Origin: Gammaproteobacteria bacterium
GTDB lineage: Bacteria; Pseudomonadota; Gammaproteobacteria; Pseudomonadales; Pseudomonadaceae
Reading direction: 5' to 3'
Length of the DNA stretch: 44,895 nt
Assembly (NCBI GenBank): GCA_018827205.1
Contig: JAHJXZ010000111.1
Location: forward strand, 1-44,895
Shown in pieces: positions 44,339-44,895 of the stretch (its first letter is position 1; the number at the start of each line of letters is the position of its first letter). The notes under the pieces were generated by a model. That model made no database searches. It was not told the DNA's origin and saw only the letters and a list, made by a program, of their open reading frames with translations. The position numbers and the translations under genes were made by a program.

Positions 44339-44560
44339 AACCTATTTACGATCTGCTGCGCGTCGGCCCTGCCGCGTTAAAAACAGGCTCGGAAAGCCGC
44401 TAGCGGTTAACGAACTTTAGTGCGGCCCGAAGGGCGAGCGAAGCGAGTAATACTCATGTACAAAAGTACACTCCGCTTCCTCGCCCGCTTTGACCAGCCG
44501 AAGGCTGTTACTAACGTGGAGCCTTGCAGGACTCTAGCTCGCTAGATCGTAAACAGATTC
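44338..44560. mobile_element. MITE-like palindromic repeat element (223 bp)
   Basis: Terminal inverted repeats of 17 bp, GAACCTATTTACGATCT (44338-44354) and AGATCGTAAACAGATTC (44544-44560), with a perfect 10-bp core TTTACGATCT/AGATCGTAAA and two mismatches. Inside are a long imperfect hairpin (GGGCGAGCGAAGCGAGT, 44432-44448, with the pairing arm at 44470-44486), TGTAC-AAAA-GTACA at its tip, and CCGCTAGCGG (44397-44406). No gene fits inside. It begins at the RND stop codon. The remaining 44561-44677 before the next gene shows no ORF and only a weak GACT-GGGT-AGTC hairpin (44620-44631). Confidence 0.65.
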
Positions 44561-44677
44561 TTCCTTGTACTACCCGGATCAGTACTGCCCCCCCAACGAA
44601 AGCCTGGACTGCCGGTTACGACTGGGTAGTCGGCGTAACAGCCCGTACACTCGGCGCACTATTGTCGAGGGCCGACC

Positions 44678-44895
44678 ATGCGCACGCTTTATCAGTTTCC
44701 GATTTCCCACTACTGCGAAAAAACCCGCTGGCACCTGGATCACAAGGGCCTCGACTTTCAGGTCGACAACCTCTTCCCCGGCCTGCATCGGCTGAAGAGC
44801 AAGCGCCTGGCCGGCATCGTTACCCTGCCGATCCTCAAGGATGGCGAGCAGGTAATCGGTGACTCCACGCAAATTGCCCTCTATCTGGAACAGCG
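44678..44895 (+). CDS. Glutathione S-transferase N-terminal domain protein (3' truncated)
   Basis: Open frame from ATG 44678 running off the window end, 72 residues visible: MRTLYQFPISHYCEKTRWHL, DHKGLDFQVDNLFPGLHRLK and later TLPILKDGEQVIGDSTQIALYLEQ. This is the thioredoxin-fold GST N-terminal domain, with the SxxC-type start (SHYCEKTRW), cis-Pro segment (TLPIL) and DSTQIALYLE. GAGG lies 7 bp upstream of the ATG. The C-terminal helical domain is outside the window, so the GST class is undecided. Confidence 0.85.
   Translation, partial: MRTLYQFPISHYCEKTRWHLDHKGLDFQVDNLFPGLHRLKSKRLAGIVTLPILKDGEQVIGDSTQIALYLEQ

Noticed and set aside
1..44895. CRISPR array, tRNA, rRNA, prophage or transposase genes
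   Set aside because: No regularly spaced repeats, no tRNA cloverleaf or rRNA sequence, and no integrase or transposase motifs were seen on either strand.

Overview
This 44.9-kb window is chromosomal DNA of a Pseudomonas-like gammaproteobacterium. The evidence is the high GC content, short intergenic gaps, many ATGA-type overlapping genes, and gene neighbourhoods known from Pseudomonas: glnD-dapC-ArsC-like-dapD, NdvB-type glucosyltransferase next to dapE, tandem fadD1/fadD2 near a lipase and phaJ1, and divergent metE/metR. I saw no rRNA or tRNA gene, prophage, CRISPR array or transposase.

Layout. (1) 1-5.0 kb: 3' part of glnD, dapC with a one-base frameshift, a small ArsC/Spx-like reductase and dapD, ending in a strong terminator. 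(2) 5.0-8.4 kb: the CSD sulfur-transfer genes csdA and csdE, then on the other strand an orphan solute-binding protein and tcdA (csdL). (3) 8.6-13.7 kb: a GH17-GT2 fusion glucosyltransferase (NdvB-like), then dapE-rlmA-small unknown gene in an overlapping operon. (4) 13.7-19.9 kb: two acyl-CoA synthetases, a second orphan solute-binding protein, a monoacylglycerol-lipase-like hydrolase and a PhaJ/MaoC hydratase, a fatty-acid/PHA block. (5) 20.5-27.3 kb: two efflux operons back to back, an AaeXAB-like FUSC/DUF1656/HlyD set and a TetR-HlyD-ABC-permease set, separated by about 155 bp with two perfect palindromes. (6) 27.4-32.0 kb: a periplasmic hydrolase, metE, and divergent metR with a MetR-type dyad and a possible Met-rich leader peptide. 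(7) 32.1-38.4 kb: a Cu(I)/Ag(I) CusCBA-type efflux operon with a CusF-like domain fused to CusB, headed by a small Cys/Met-rich secreted protein. (8) 38.5-44.3 kb: a third orphan solute-binding protein (frameshifted), then TetR-HlyD-RND, preceded by a 33-bp nested dyad operator. (9) 44.3-44.9 kb: a 223-bp palindromic MITE-like element and the start of a glutathione S-transferase gene.

Functionally the window joins core metabolism (nitrogen control, lysine/DAP synthesis, sulfur transfer, methionine synthesis, fatty acid activation) with four export systems. I found no clearly new multi-gene system. The most novel-looking items are regulatory or structural: the metR leader ORF, the operators at the efflux operons, the MITE-like element, and the Cys-rich protein with the CusB-CusF fusion. 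Two single-base frameshifts (dapC and one binding protein) are more likely sequence errors than real lesions, but this cannot be settled from the sequence alone.
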